Positions 1 through 9,633 of a DNA stretch of 40,479 nucleotides are shown one piece after another (positions within the stretch are counted from its first letter, which is position 1; every line of letters begins with the position of its first letter). The DNA is taken from positions 49,309 to 89,787 of the forward strand of contig RQSC01000033.1 in NCBI GenBank assembly GCA_013416795.1, in the 5' to 3' direction. Under the pieces are notes generated by a model. The model was not told where the DNA came from, searched no databases, and worked only from the letters and a program-made list of their open reading frames with translations. This stretch comes from Prasinococcaceae sp. CCMP 1430 (lineage: Eukaryota; Prasinodermophyta; Palmophyllophyceae; Prasinococcales; Prasinococcaceae). The position numbers and the translations under genes were made by a program.

Positions 1-362
1 GCGCTCGCTGCCGCGACCCACCCACCCGGGTGCGTCGCCGCGCTCGCGCTCGCCCGCTCGCGCTCTCGCCTCGGGCTCAATCGAGCCGGCACACCCTGAG
101 CGAGCGCGCGCGCCCGGGAGCGCGCAAGGGCGCGGTCAGACACCCTCGCGGTCGACACATTTCCCCACGGGAGCCTTACGTATGTACCATCAGTCAGATG
201 GTGCTCGTCGTACGTGCGGTGCGCGCGCATGCACGCGCCCCATCCATCCACCACCACCACCACGTAAATCTCGTCGCGGCCGCGCGCCTGCCTGCCGGTG
301 CCTGCCCGCGTATGCTCCTGCTGCCCTCCACACTCCCAGCGTCTGTCTGTGGTCTCTCATCG

Positions 363-393
<31 letters not shown>
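363..393. repeat. Poly-C homopolymer (31 bases)
   Basis: Uninterrupted run of about 31 C, followed by CCCG units. A length this long is error-prone in sequencing, so the exact count is uncertain. Confidence 0.9.
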
Positions 394-394
<1 letters not shown>

Positions 395-805
395 CCCGCC
401 CGCCAGCGCCACCATCGATCGAGGCCGGCCACGGTTGGTCGGGTGGGACCTACGCACGTATGGCTGGCTGTGTGCTGTGATCCCGCCGCCCGCCCTGATT
501 TCGCGCGGTCGCGGAGAGTGGATAAGCCCGCCACACCCCGCGCCAAAGGTCCGAACCCGAACCCCGACGCATCCAAAATCACGTCAAAACGAATCTACCA
601 ACGCGCAAATCACAGGCCCTGAAAATTCAGACCCCAACATCGCGCGCGCGGCGCGCGCGGGCACCACAAAAAATCGGGGCGCGGCGCGTTGCGGTCGACC
701 TGAAAGGGTTTACAGTTTTCGCGTTTGCGAAGGCATTGTGACGTGCATACGGCGTGCGATGGGGTTGGGGTTGGGGCGGGCGCGAGGGGAGAGAGGAAGA
801 CAGGA

Positions 806-848
806 AGGCAGGCAGGCAGGCAGGCAGGGAGGGAGGGAGGGAGGGGGG
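806..848. repeat. GGCA / GGGA tetranucleotide repeats
   Basis: A short GGCA tandem array passes directly into GGGA units and a G run. It is a simple microsatellite upstream of the transporter gene. Confidence 0.85.
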
Positions 849-1166
849 GGAAGGAGCGCGCCCGAAGCCTCCCTCGCTCCCGGCCCACCTGGGGAGCACG
901 CGCGCCGCGCGCGCCGTGCCGCGCGCCAGCAGTTCGGGCAGCGCGTGGCCCTGCCTCTTTGGCGCTGCGGTGTGTCGTCCGGCGGGCACCCGGGGACTGC
1001 GAGGAGAACCCCGAGGGGAGGTAGTTGCGGGTCGTGCGCATCGCAGTGCTGCGCGCGCCTTGCCCGGCACGCGCGCAGTGGTGCCGGGGGCTCGGCGGCA
1101 GCGGCGGCGGCGTGCCTGACGCAGCCGCAGCTTGCCGCAGACCGCCCGCAACGCACCCGCGCCGCG

Positions 1167-2693
1167 ATGGTACGAGGGGAGTTCTCGCAGGTGCTGTGGC
1201 GATGGAAGGGGCTGTTGGCTGCATTCATGTACGGTGCGTGGCGCGACGCGGGCGAATTGCAAGACGAAGCTCTGGCCGCCGCCGCACCGGGGGCGCAGCC
1301 GGCACTGCTGCGCTCCGGGGCGTGGCGCAAATCGCGCGCGCGCACCTGCTGACGCCGCGTCCTCTCGCAGGCATGATGTCAATCAGCTGCGTGTTTCTCA
1401 ACAAGGCGCTCTTCCGCCTGTGGCACTTTAAGTTCCCGGCGACCTTGGTAATGGGACAGACAGCATTCTCGCTGGGGACGATGGTGCTGCTACGGCAGGT
1501 GGGCGCAGTGAAGGGCGAGCCGTTTTCATTCCGCACGCTGCGCAAGATCTTCCCGCTGTCGTTCATGTTCCTGCTGAAGATCGTTCTGGACATGAGCGCG
1601 CTCGCTCTCATCAACATTCCGATGTATGGCGTGCTCAAGACCACAACGACACCATTTACCATGCTTGTCGACTACGTCCTCACGGGGCGCGTGTCTCCGA
1701 TGACTGTGCAGCTGCCCGTGTACGCCACGACGATCGGCGGCGTGATCGCCGGATTCGGCGACCTGACGTACGACCCGCTGGGCTACCTTATGGCCCTCAG
1801 CTCCGCGCTGGCGACGGCGGGGCACGTGGTGGTGGTTGGCAAGCTGGGCGAAGAGCTCAAGATGGACTCGTTCTCACTCCTCATGTACAACTGCATGTGG
1901 TCGCTGCCTTTCTCCCTTGTGCTCATGGTGGCGGTGGGCGAGCACGAGCGCCTGCTGAGCTTCGAGCATCTCTCGGAGGCGGGTTTCGTGGGGCTCTTCG
2001 GCATGGCGTGCGCGTCAGCGTTCCTGCTGAACCTTGCTACGTACACGTGCACCATGCTGAACGACAGCCTCACCACCAGCGTGGTCGGGCGCGCCAAGTC
2101 GATCCTACAGGGGCTGGCGGGGCTGTTCGCATTCGGGGACGTGCAGTACTCGCTGCAGAACACCCTGGGCGTGATCATCAACTGCGCCGGTGTGGCGTGG
2201 TATACGGCGGTCAAGTACAGGCTATCGGTGGAGAAGGAGCGCGCCGTCAAGCGGGGGAAGGAGGGGCTACTCGGTCACCAAGGCTCGAACGGACACAACC
2301 GCGCCCACACTCCGCACGTGGCGAGGGACGGGAGCCAAGTGGTGCTCAAGGTGAGTGCGCCGTTGCTGGCCTGCGCGAGGGCTACTCTCTCGAGGTCACG
2401 CGCGCCTCTTCCCTGCCTCGCCGGGCGTCCTCTGCGCACGCAATCTCTCTCGCGAGCCTGCGCTGATCAGCTCGCGCGCGCCGCCCAACCACCTCGCGCC
2501 CCCCCCCACACACACGGACACGATGGCCCCTCGCCTTACCTCCCGCGGCTTCTGTTAGATTGATTCGGACTACGGCGGCTCGGAGGGCGGAGACGTGGCG
2601 GACATCGAGGCGGGCGTCGAGGTCGGCGGGCGCGCTGGGGACGCGTTCCACCGCAGCGGCACGGCCGTCGGCGAGAACGGCCACCGGCGATGA
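1167..2693 (+). CDS. Nucleotide-sugar / triose-phosphate-type transporter (DMT superfamily, SLC35-like)
   Basis: Three exons: 1167-1233, 1371-2350 and 2559-2693, giving 393 residues. Introns start GTGCGT and GTGAGT and end in GCAG and TTAG; the splice phases join exactly. The protein is a multi-pass membrane protein of the TPT/EamA fold. It has an early Asn-Lys in VFLNKALF (about residues 30-37), where many SLC35 members carry a conserved NK, and a C-terminal half with LTTSVVGRAKSILQGLAG, typical of GDP-mannose/UDP-sugar carriers in the Golgi. The hydrophilic C-terminal tail after LSVEKERAVKRG is poorly conserved and partly encoded by exon 3. Family membership is clear. The transported sugar cannot be read from the sequence, and a plastid phosphate translocator is less likely because no transit peptide is seen. 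Confidence 0.85.
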
Positions 2694-3389
2694 CTGCTGC
2701 TGCGCGTACAGTACGTAAAGTAATAATTCCAGGGAGTGGTTGGCATTGCGCTGGATTTGATGGGCGCGGACCACAGCTCCCCCAGCCAGCCAGCCAGCCA
2801 GGCAGCCAGCCAGGGGGTGTTTGCTGCCCCAGTTTTTTTTCTCTCTCTCCTGATGACCGCCGCGGGAGCCGTACGTCGATGCGATGCGCAGGGTAGCAAA
2901 GTTTGGGGTTTTTGTCATCAAGCGTTGAGGTTCGGCGTTGCGCCACGAATGAAAGTGAAAGTACTATCCCTCTGTTCCGTAAAAAAAAGTAACTTGTTCG
3001 TTTTGATATAAGTATAGGGTCTTACCTCAATGGTGCATAAATTTTTGTGCGATACGTCACTTCTAATCTGTGTCGGTTAGGGTTATGACCATCGTACCGT
3101 CATTTCCCCCTGGAGAGGCGCCGCGGCCGCGCAATATCTCCTCGCCTCGCCTCGCGGGAGGGGAGGGGGGGGCGCGCGCGCGCGCGCGAAATCGCGGCCC
3201 GCGCGCCTGTTTCGGCGTTTTGGTGCGCGCGCGCGAGGGGGGGCGTCCGACGCGGGCGCGGGCGCGGCGCGGCGCGTGCGCGATATTTTTTGGTGGGAAG
3301 GGGACGACGCGGGGCGCGAGGCGAGGGCGCGAGCGCGCTGGGGGCGGGGGCCAGCGGGAGAAGAGGCGGGGCCGCGTGAGTCCGCCGCC
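2694..3389. other. Intergenic, no gene seen
   Basis: Begins with the 3' UTR of the transporter. A lower-GC stretch (about 2880-3090) carries A/T runs and a TTAGGG-type motif, then strongly CG-alternating DNA leads to the next start codon. Nothing protein-coding is supported. Confidence 0.6.
3076..3085 (+). promoter_or_regulatory. Telo-box-like motif GTTAGGGTTA
   Basis: Exact GTTAGGGTTA about 305 bp upstream of the ATG at 3390. It resembles the plant promoter telo-box (AAACCCTAA on the other strand). A function here is inferred only from recurrence at other promoters in the window. Confidence 0.4.
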
Positions 3390-3971
3390 ATGGCGTCGGC
3401 ACTCCTTCCTCATGCGGGAGCGGTGAGCGCGGGGGCGGGGGGAGCGGGCGGCGCGGGCGGCCCGTCGTTCCTCGGCGGCGACGGCGGCGCCATGGAGCTG
3501 TACGCGGGCTCGCGCGGGCGGCGCAAGACAGCGCCCATGGCGATTCCGCAGCGGGCCAGGGGCGAGGCGGTGAGCCCGCCTGCCTCGATGGGGTCCTCCC
3601 GCTCGCCAGTGACGGCGCTCTCGTGCACTCCTCCGCGCACGGTCGTCAGGCCCGAGATCCGGTACGAGCTGCTGACCGTGCCCGCCATCACGCGTGCCAA
3701 GCGCAAGCGCCGCGGCCGCGGAGGCGGAGGCGAAGGCGGTGATGGCGGCGGCGACGACTCCGGAGACAGTGGCGGCGGCTGGCGGGGCGGCGACGACGGT
3801 AACAACGACGGAGGTAGCGACGACGGCGACTACGGGTTCGGCGCCGGTGGCGATGGCGGCCTCTCGGCGTGGCTGTGGGGTGGCGCCGCGTTCATGGCAG
3901 CCAGAGATGTGTACGCCAAGGCGTCCACGCCCGTAGCGCCTGGCCGGACGCAGGAGGGACTGGCCGTGTGA
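3390..3971 (+). CDS. Gly/Asp-rich protein with C-terminal membrane segment, function unknown
   Basis: Single exon, 193 residues, with the ATG in a good context (GCCGCCATGG). The N-terminal ~90 residues are Ala/Gly/Ser/Arg-rich and have few acids, compatible with an organelle presequence. A conserved-looking segment follows (VRPEIRYELLTVPAI, then a KRKRRGRG basic patch), then a long Gly/Asp low-complexity stretch and one hydrophobic helix (LSAWLWGGAAFMAARDVY) near the end. I do not recognise the family. Composition suggests a plastid or other organelle membrane protein. The gene faces the PQ-loop gene tail to tail (165 bp). An opposite-strand frame covering the same DNA has no domain and was not called. 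Confidence 0.55.
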   Translation: MASALLPHAGAVSAGAGGAGGAGGPSFLGGDGGAMELYAGSRGRRKTAPMAIPQRARGEAVSPPASMGSSRSPVTALSCTPPRTVVRPEIRYELLTVPAITRAKRKRRGRGGGGEGGDGGGDDSGDSGGGWRGGDDGNNDGGSDDGDYGFGAGGDGGLSAWLWGGAAFMAARDVYAKASTPVAPGRTQEGLAV

Positions 3972-4136
3972 CGCGAGCGTCCACGGTCGTGTCGCAGTGT
4001 AAATTTTTTGTATTGGTAGCAGGCACGCGCGCCCCACGCGTAGCACACGCGCGCCGGGCGCACGCAGTTGTATTATTTTATTATGGAGGTGGCGCGCGAG
4101 AGGCGCCAAGCCGTGCCGTTTCTTGGGAGCGCCGGC

Positions 4137-5570
4137 TCACGCAGGAGAGAGCAACGGCACGCGCTCCGGCGCGCGCGCCCCACCGTCGCTTGTGCCTGCC
4201 TCGACGCTGCGAACCTCCTGCTGCGCCTCCTTCCGGGAGTACGTCATCGCCTGCCCCAGGATGGTCAAGTCGAGGCACACCGTGCCGAGAGAGCCAAGTA
4301 GCCACGGCATCTTTGAGAGCACGTCGTCCCATCCCGTGGCGCGCAGCAGGATTGACAGCCCGTACGTGACGTTGCCGCCGATGGCGAAGCTGAAGAGCAA
4401 GCCGCTAAGCCCCTCGGCGGATTTGCGGCGATGGTTCTTGATAATCTGGGAGCAGCGGCTGAAGAGGTACATGATGGCGCTCACGTAGCCCAGCACCGTT
4501 CCGAGCATTTTCACGCCCGGGCTGCGCGGCGCCGGGGCGAGGCACTCGCGCGGCCCCGGCGGTGGCGAGGTCACTCCGAGGAGGACGTCACCGGCGTCCT
4601 GCAGAACCCTCATGGGCGACCCCACGCCGCCGCCGCCACCAGCCCAGCCCCCCGGGGTCGCCCACACCGTCATCCCAGCAGCGACGCACACGACGCACGC
4701 CACAGCCGTCACTGCCCCGGCCGCAGCCCCGCTCCACCCACCCTTCGCCCATCGTGCGTCGTTTCTGCCACCCGCCGCACCCCGCTGGCCCAGCCTGCCA
4801 CCTGCGCCATGCTGCCCTGCGCCGCCTGCGCTCGTCACCCCAGGCCCAGCCTCGAGCGCGTCGAACGCCTCCGAGCACGTGTCCGAGCTGTCGTCGCTGT
4901 AGTCGTCGTCCTCCGAATCCTCGTCGCCCGAAATCGCGACCTTGTAGAACAGCGTGTAGTACGTGTGCTGGCTGATTATGATGATATCCTGCAAGATGAA
5001 GTATGCCGCCGTGTACGTCTCCGTCGGCAGCTGGTCGCCGCTGAAGACTGCCCCTAAAAGGTTGGACAGGTCGCCCATGAACCACTCGAGGAGGAACGCG
5101 AAGGAGAGCGCTTCGCTGGTCTTGCGCCTGTAGTTCTCGATGAGCTGCGGGAAGAGCACAACGAGCCAACAGCTGGTGGATGCCACCCAGAACATGAACC
5201 CTGCCACGTCGGACGTGTCATACACGCAGTCGTGGAAGGTCTTGTGCACCCAGCCTACGGCGCGCTCGCCCGAGCCAGTCGGCGGGCAGAAGCACGCCCC
5301 TCTCGCCCCCGCGCCGAAGGCGCCCGCGCCGAGCAGCGCGCGCGCCGCGCCGGCAGCACCGCCGTCCCCTTCGCCCCCGCCACGCCCATGCTCACCGCCA
5401 TCGCCGCTGCCGTCCCTCCCCGCGAGCCGCGCGCGCGTGACGCTGTGGCACCCCCTTCCGCCGCACCGCACCCTCACCCCCGAGCAGGACCTGGTCCAGC
5501 GGCGCAGGTAGGCCGAGCGGGTCAGGCGGGGGGCAGCGCGGCGCCGAACAAGTGGCCCACGTCGCGCCAC
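4137..5570 (-). CDS. PQ-loop repeat transporter (SLC66/Ypq-like)
   Basis: Open frame of 477 codons ending at 4137. The first PQ-loop repeat is clear: FPQLIENYRRKTSEALSFAF, followed by GDLSNLLGAVFSGDQLPTET. The second repeat reads SRCSQIIKNHRRKSAEGLSG, so the usual Pro-Gln is Ser-Gln. The pattern matches vacuolar/lysosomal cationic amino-acid exporters (PQLC2/Ypq). The repeats are separated by an acidic loop (GDEDSEDDDYSDD) and a long Gly/Ala-rich linker, as in the extended central loops of fungal Ypq proteins. The C-terminus PLLSPA could act as an acidic/di-leucine-like sorting tail, but this is speculative. The start is uncertain: the first ~105 residues before WVHKTFHDC are Arg/Gly-rich and may be UTR or intron, with an unidentified upstream exon. 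Substrate is inferred from family only. Confidence 0.8.
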   Translation of the reverse strand: MARRGPLVRRRAAPRLTRSAYLRRWTRSCSGVRVRCGGRGCHSVTRARLAGRDGSGDGGEHGRGGGEGDGGAAGAARALLGAGAFGAGARGACFCPPTGSGERAVGWVHKTFHDCVYDTSDVAGFMFWVASTSCWLVVLFPQLIENYRRKTSEALSFAFLLEWFMGDLSNLLGAVFSGDQLPTETYTAAYFILQDIIIISQHTYYTLFYKVAISGDEDSEDDDYSDDSSDTCSEAFDALEAGPGVTSAGGAGQHGAGGRLGQRGAAGGRNDARWAKGGWSGAAAGAVTAVACVVCVAAGMTVWATPGGWAGGGGGVGSPMRVLQDAGDVLLGVTSPPPGPRECLAPAPRSPGVKMLGTVLGYVSAIMYLFSRCSQIIKNHRRKSAEGLSGLLFSFAIGGNVTYGLSILLRATGWDDVLSKMPWLLGSLGTVCLDLTILGQAMTYSRKEAQQEVRSVEAGTSDGGARAPERVPLLSPA

Positions 5571-6620
5571 GGGAGCGCCCGCCGGCAGCGCGCGCGCGCG
5601 CCGACCGAGGGGGCGGCGCGAACCTCAAAAAAACGCAGGTCAAAACGCACCCGGCCGACGCGCGCGCGCGCGCGGACGGGCCTAAACCCTAACTGATGAC
5701 GCGCGCGATGAGCGAAGGGGGCACCCTTTTGAGGTTCGCGACCTCGCACGGCGGCATTAAATACGGCGTTGTGACTGCAGGACGGTGAAATGCAGCACAG
5801 CACAGAGTACGCCTGGCGACTACTACGGCGAAGCTCTCCCCGTCGATCGTCGATCGATGCTCGGTCGGCATCGGCGTGAGGAAGGCGCGACGGAAGGCGG
5901 CCAAGTGGCAGCCTCTCGCTCGCTCTGTCTGTCCTCTCTCGCAGCCCTCCCGATCGATCGATAGAGAGCGCTGTAACCCTCTTTTGTGCGTGTTCGGTTC
6001 CCCTCCCGCGCTCCGAGCCAGTTCCCCGAGCCCAGCTTGGTGCCAGCCGGTGGGTGCTGTCGTGCCGGGAGGCGGGGCGGGTACGCGCATGCCGCCGGCC
6101 GCAGAGTGAAGGCCGTTTTGGGAAATTGGCCTCGAAAGTGCGAGCGCACGAGCGCGAGCGCGCGCGAAGGGGCGCGCCAAACGGGGCGCCGGACGCGCGG
6201 CGCGCGCCGGGGCTGGGGTAGGGGTGGAAGAACATGCGCGCGGGAGGGAAGGGTGGGGGGTGGGGGGGCGCGGTGCGTGCTCATGCGTCGCCGAGCGCGG
6301 TGGAGCAGGGTCGGGATGGGCAAGGCTGCTGCGGCTGGCATTGGGAGGGGAGCGCGCGCGACGGCGCGCCAGAGCACGCGCGGCGTGCCCTGAGGTTGCC
6401 GGGCGCGCCCGTGCGCCGCTGAGGTGCGGGGTCTGCCTGTGCCCGAAATAGGTGAGCTTATACGGTCAATGTGAACCATGTCGCCCCTCAGGCTCTTTCG
6501 GCGGGCGTGTACTACGAAGACGTGCTTCGAAGCACACTCTGACAGTCATGATACAGTACACAACAGCACTGGGATCTGCAACGACTTGCGATGTGCTTGG
6601 CGATTCGCGCGCCGCCCGGC
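5571..6620. other. Intergenic between PQ-loop 5' end and DoxX 3' end
   Basis: No supportable gene. Several open frames occur on both strands, but they are low-complexity and mutually contradictory. The left part carries a telo-box-like motif (5683-5694) and a GATC-rich patch near 5845-5970. The right part contains lower-GC sequence (about 6450-6600) that is probably the DoxX 3' UTR and downstream flank. Confidence 0.5.
5683..5694 (-). promoter_or_regulatory. Telo-box-like motif TAAACCCTAACT
   Basis: TAAACCCTAACT about 113 bp upstream of the tentative PQ-loop start at 5570. It contains a perfect AAACCCTAA core, the plant telo-box. Confidence 0.45.
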
Positions 6621-7460
6621 CTACTGCCAGAACTTGTTGCCCTTCAGCACGCTGAGGCGACCAGGCCCAGCGAGCGTGAAGTACAGGAAGATGGCGGCGT
6701 ACAGATAGCTCGTCTCGTAGCTGTACGAGTGCGCCTCGACGACCGCCAGGGGAAAGCCCTCGAGGCCGGTGTCATTCAGGTGGAACTCGACCGCCAGCGC
6801 CATGGTCCCGAAGAGCGCCAGCGCCGAGGGCCGCGCAAGGATACCCAGCGCGAGGCCAGCAGGGCACAGGATCTGCGCCGCGATGGCGGCGTACGTCCAA
6901 AGCAGCGGCTGCGGCAGGAAGCCAAGGTGCTCGGCCACGACGAACTTGGCGAAACCCTCAGGATCCGTCAGCTTGTCCAGCCCATGGTGCACCATGATCA
7001 CAGACACGCCCACGCGGAGGGCGAGCGTGCCAATCTCGGCCGGCAGGTTGAGCTCCTCCGTCGCCTCGATCTTGGCGTCAGGGGTGCGAGAGAGCGAGGC
7101 GCGCCGGGGAGCGAGAAAGCAACAAGCACCGTCGGACGTTGCGACGCGCGGCGGTCAGCACACGGTGTACGGTCGCCAGTGATCATTGTTCAGCGTGGGA
7201 GCGTCGCGCAAATGGGGAAGGTGCCATCGCCTGAGCAGCTACAGACGCGCGGCCTGTGTCTGCAGTGCACGCATGGCTCCATACTGCGCGCTCGCACGTT
7301 ACGCAGGGTCGCGTCATCGCACCTTGGCGTCGGCCGCGCGGGCCGCGACACGCCGCACGCCTCGGCCAGACATTCCGTGGCGGTGCGCGCGCGCCGCGGG
7401 GCGCGCCGAGGGGCGCGACGCGAGCGCGGCGCGGCTCGAGACGAGCGCGGTCGTGGCCAT
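6621..7460 (-). CDS. DoxX-family membrane protein, plastid-targeted
   Basis: Two exons on the minus strand: 7460-7323 (46 codons) and 7070-6621 (150 codons with stop), joined by a 252-nt GT-AG intron in phase 0; 195 residues. Exon 1 encodes only a presequence, MATTALVSSRAALASRPSAR, rich in Ala/Ser/Arg and ending near VRRVAARAADAK, typical of a plastid transit peptide. Exon 2 holds the DoxX domain: LALRVGVSVIMVHHGLDKL, then FAKFVVAEHLGFLPQ and three further hydrophobic helices, with an unusually long AVVEAHSYSYETSYLYAA segment. DoxX proteins are small four-helix membrane proteins linked to redox and sulfur metabolism in bacteria; the role in algae is not established. The gene diverges from the FKBP gene. 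Confidence 0.85.
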
Positions 7461-7821
7461 CTTGAGCGGCCGGAGATGCGCGGGGGGAGTGCGGACTGGC
7501 AGCGGCTGCAGCGCACGCGCACCCACGAGCTCGCGCAGCCGCATGTGCGCGCGCGCGCACGGGACCGCACCCCATGCACCCAATTTCAACAACCGCCGTT
7601 CGGTATGCTAATCGTCCATTTCCACTACAAAGTTTACTTTCGTATACCAATTCAACCGCATCATCCGTAATTTGAACGCTCGGGGCGGTCCGGCCGGGGG
7701 GTGGGCGTGTGGGGGGCACGCGGGCGACCGCCGTCGCTCCGCCCCTTCGCGACGCATTGGAATCCATGCCGTCACGATGCATTATATTTGATCATTGATC
7801 CCAGTTTGGATACTGCATATT

Positions 7822-7856
7822 CGAAGGGTCATTTGGACTCCGTGTGTGACCCTTCG
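7822..7856. promoter_or_regulatory. Perfect 10-bp inverted repeat with 15-nt loop
   Basis: Arms CGAAGGGTCA (7822-7831) and TGACCCTTCG (7847-7856) are exact reverse complements. They sit in the AT-richer part of the interval between divergent genes. This could be a dimeric transcription-factor site or a hairpin in an RNA; no known family is recognised. Confidence 0.45.
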
Positions 7857-8153
7857 CGAAGGATCGCAGGGGGCATACGTGTCCTCGTACCGTACGGCGA
7901 GGTGCACTTGTAGGAACCTGGTTACAGCATAGTGTGTACAGTACTTTCCAGGGCACGGCCGGAGCGTTTGCAGGGTCGATTGGATTCCACCCGGGCGGGT
8001 GCCCCTTCAAACGGAGGACCTGTCGATGCATACGTGTCCGCACCTGCGTCGCGCGCGCGATTCCCTCTCGTTTTGACCTCCCTCCCTCTCACCGCATTTT
8101 TTTTTTTGGTGTTGGTTGGTTGGAGGGGGTGGTGCGCCGCGCGCAAATCCGAG

Positions 8154-8180
8154 TCTAAATCTAAATCTAAATCTAAATCT
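8154..8180. repeat. CTAAAT hexanucleotide microsatellite
   Basis: About 4.5 units of TCTAAA/CTAAAT in tandem, ahead of the FKBP coding exons. Confidence 0.85.
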
Positions 8181-8319
8181 GAGAGCTCCTCCGTCCGTCC
8201 GTCGATCCGCTCGGGCGGGGCGAGCGTGGAGCCTCGGCGGGGCCACACGCGGCGCGAGTGGCGCGCGGGCGAGCGGACCCCCCGGGGTGGCGGTGGCCCC
8301 TCCGCGCCCTCCGTCTCAG

Positions 8320-9228
8320 CATGGCTCGCTCGCGCATTGGGAACGCCCCGGCAGCAATCCAACTACCACGCGGCGGCGGCGCGCGCGGCCGCTGGCGCGC
8401 GACGCGCCCGAGGCGCGGACGGAGAAGGAGACAGCGGCTGTTGAGGACGCGGCCGAGCAAGGCCGGCCCGAGCCGGGCAGCGCAGGCTTCAACCAGTTCG
8501 ACCCCGCAGCGTACGTAGTGACAGCGCGCCGGATGGGTCGCGGCGTTTCGCGGCGTTTCGCGGCGCTTCGCGTGGTGTCGTGTGGCGCGCACGTGCAGTC
8601 GCGCAGGGCATGGAGGCGCTCTAGCACGCCCGTGCGCCCGTGAGCGCGTGATTGCGCGGCGAAAGGGCATCGCTGACACAAGCTCGCGCGCGCTCACCCC
8701 CACAGCACGCTCAGCCGCGCCATTACCAAGCGATGGGGCTTCGCCGGCGGCCTCGCGTTCGTTACCGCGCTCGCGCTCGGAGACGCCGTCGAGATAGGCG
8801 AGGCGCTGCTGCGCGGCGGCAACGCGAGTGAGGGCACGGGGGAGACCGTGACGACGTCGTCGGGCCTGCAGTACGTCGACACCAACGTGGTCAAGGGCGG
8901 CACCGCACCTGAGGCGGGTCCCGGACTGCTGGTCGGCCTTCACTTGAAAGTGACCGTGGAGGACAGCGGCGAGCTGCTGCTGGACACGAGGAAGACCGGC
9001 AGGCCGGTCGCGTGGGTCTACGGGAAGAAGTTCGCCACGCCCATCTGCGATGGCGTGGTCGAGGGCGTGGCCGGCCTCAAGCCAGGCGCGCGGCGCACGC
9101 TCGTCGTGCCACCGTCGCTCGGCTTTGGCTCGGTGGGCGCGATCTTCCCCAACGAGAACGTCGTCCCGCGGGACGCGTCGCTCGTCTACGAGATGGAGGT
9201 GCTCACGGTGTCGCCGAACTGGCAGTGA
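8320..9228 (+). CDS. FKBP-type peptidyl-prolyl isomerase, probably plastid (thylakoid lumen) type
   Basis: Coding exons are 8320(?)-8510 and 8706-9228, split by a 195-nt intron (GTACGT...CACAG). The join reads GFNQFDPAA then TLSRAITKRWGFAGGLAFVT. A hydrophobic segment (GFAGGLAFVTALALG) precedes the FKBP domain: SSGLQYVDTNVVKGG, GLLVGLHLKVTVEDSG, GVVEGVAGLKPGARRTLVV, PPSLGFGSVG and a VYEMEVLTV end strand. This order, a hydrophobic segment then FKBP, fits bipartite-targeted thylakoid-lumen FKBPs. Several active-site aromatics of cytosolic FKBP12 appear replaced, so activity is not assured. The 5' end is unresolved. A strong acceptor (CCGTCTCAG at 8311-8319) suggests an upstream first exon, since the ATG at 8321 is out of frame with the domain. 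An in-frame ATG at 8116 is an alternative. Confidence 0.75.
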
Positions 9229-9633
9229 TGGCCCGGGCGCCGGACGCGAGCTCGCGCATCGTCACTGCACTAGCTAGGTAACCAAACTTTGCGGCTGAGG
9301 TGGCGCGCGAGGCGAGCCCGTTGCGCTTGTGTTCGAGGGTTGGTGAAGGAAAGTGTGTTCAGGTCAGTGCCACCGCCCTCCCTCGCCTACGAGGGGAAGG
9401 CGGCACACCTGCGCGTCCGGGAAGCATGCATGGGCGCGCGCTCGCGAGCGCGGCCCGTTGCGGACGCCGATGCGGTACTTGCTGCTTGTTTCTTGCTGGA
9501 AGGTGCTTCGCAGAGTTGTGCGTGGCCATCAATCCATCCATCCATCCATCCATCCATCCATCCATCCATCCATCCATCCATCCATCCATCCTACAATATC
9601 TACCGTGCATCGCCAAGCACATGTGAACCACCT
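9229..9633. other. Convergent 3' intergenic region with microsatellite
   Basis: Separates the FKBP stop from the H15-gene stop. It contains a long ATCC tetranucleotide array and no gene. Confidence 0.7.
9532..9591. repeat. (ATCC)n microsatellite, about 60 bp
   Basis: About 15 tandem ATCC units immediately before the 3' end of the minus-strand H15 gene. Frames running through it encode MDGW or HPSI periodic peptides that are not real proteins. Confidence 0.95.

Larger units (their letters stand above)
1..1166. other. Intergenic/5' region, no supported gene
   Basis: No convincing gene is seen. Long open frames exist on both strands but are Arg/Pro/Gly-rich translations of GC-rich DNA without domains. 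The stretch holds a 31-base C run (363-393), a GGCA tandem repeat followed by GGGA repeats (about 806-848), and CG-alternating patches. The 3' part should contain the promoter and 5' UTR of the transporter that starts at 1167. Confidence 0.6.
7461..8319. other. Divergent promoter region, DoxX / FKBP
   Basis: No gene is supported. Two lower-GC stretches (about 7570-7680 and 7780-7950) lie here. The second contains a perfect 10-bp inverted repeat (7822-7831 / 7847-7856). The TGGAATCCA-type palindrome occurs at 7759 and, as TGGATTCCA, at 7981. A CTAAAT microsatellite (8154-8180) and a short T run lie nearer the FKBP gene, whose first exon may be hidden here. Confidence 0.5.

Noticed and set aside
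30-1352. 440-codon plus-strand open frame at the window start
   Set aside because: Runs through the poly-C and tetranucleotide repeats and into the first intron of the transporter; composition is random for high-GC DNA.
3063-4109. 348-codon minus-strand open frame
   Set aside because: Arg/Pro/Ala-rich, no domain, overlaps the plus-strand gene with good start context and a hydrophobic helix. Not fully excluded.
5706-5730. Hairpin GAGGTTCGCGACCTC resembling a tRNA T-arm
   Set aside because: Loop TTCGCGA is off consensus and no other tRNA arms are present.
5522-6479. Minus-strand open frames of about 200-240 codons upstream of the PQ-loop gene
   Set aside because: Arg/Pro/Ser low-complexity translations with no motif, contradictory in overlapping frames.
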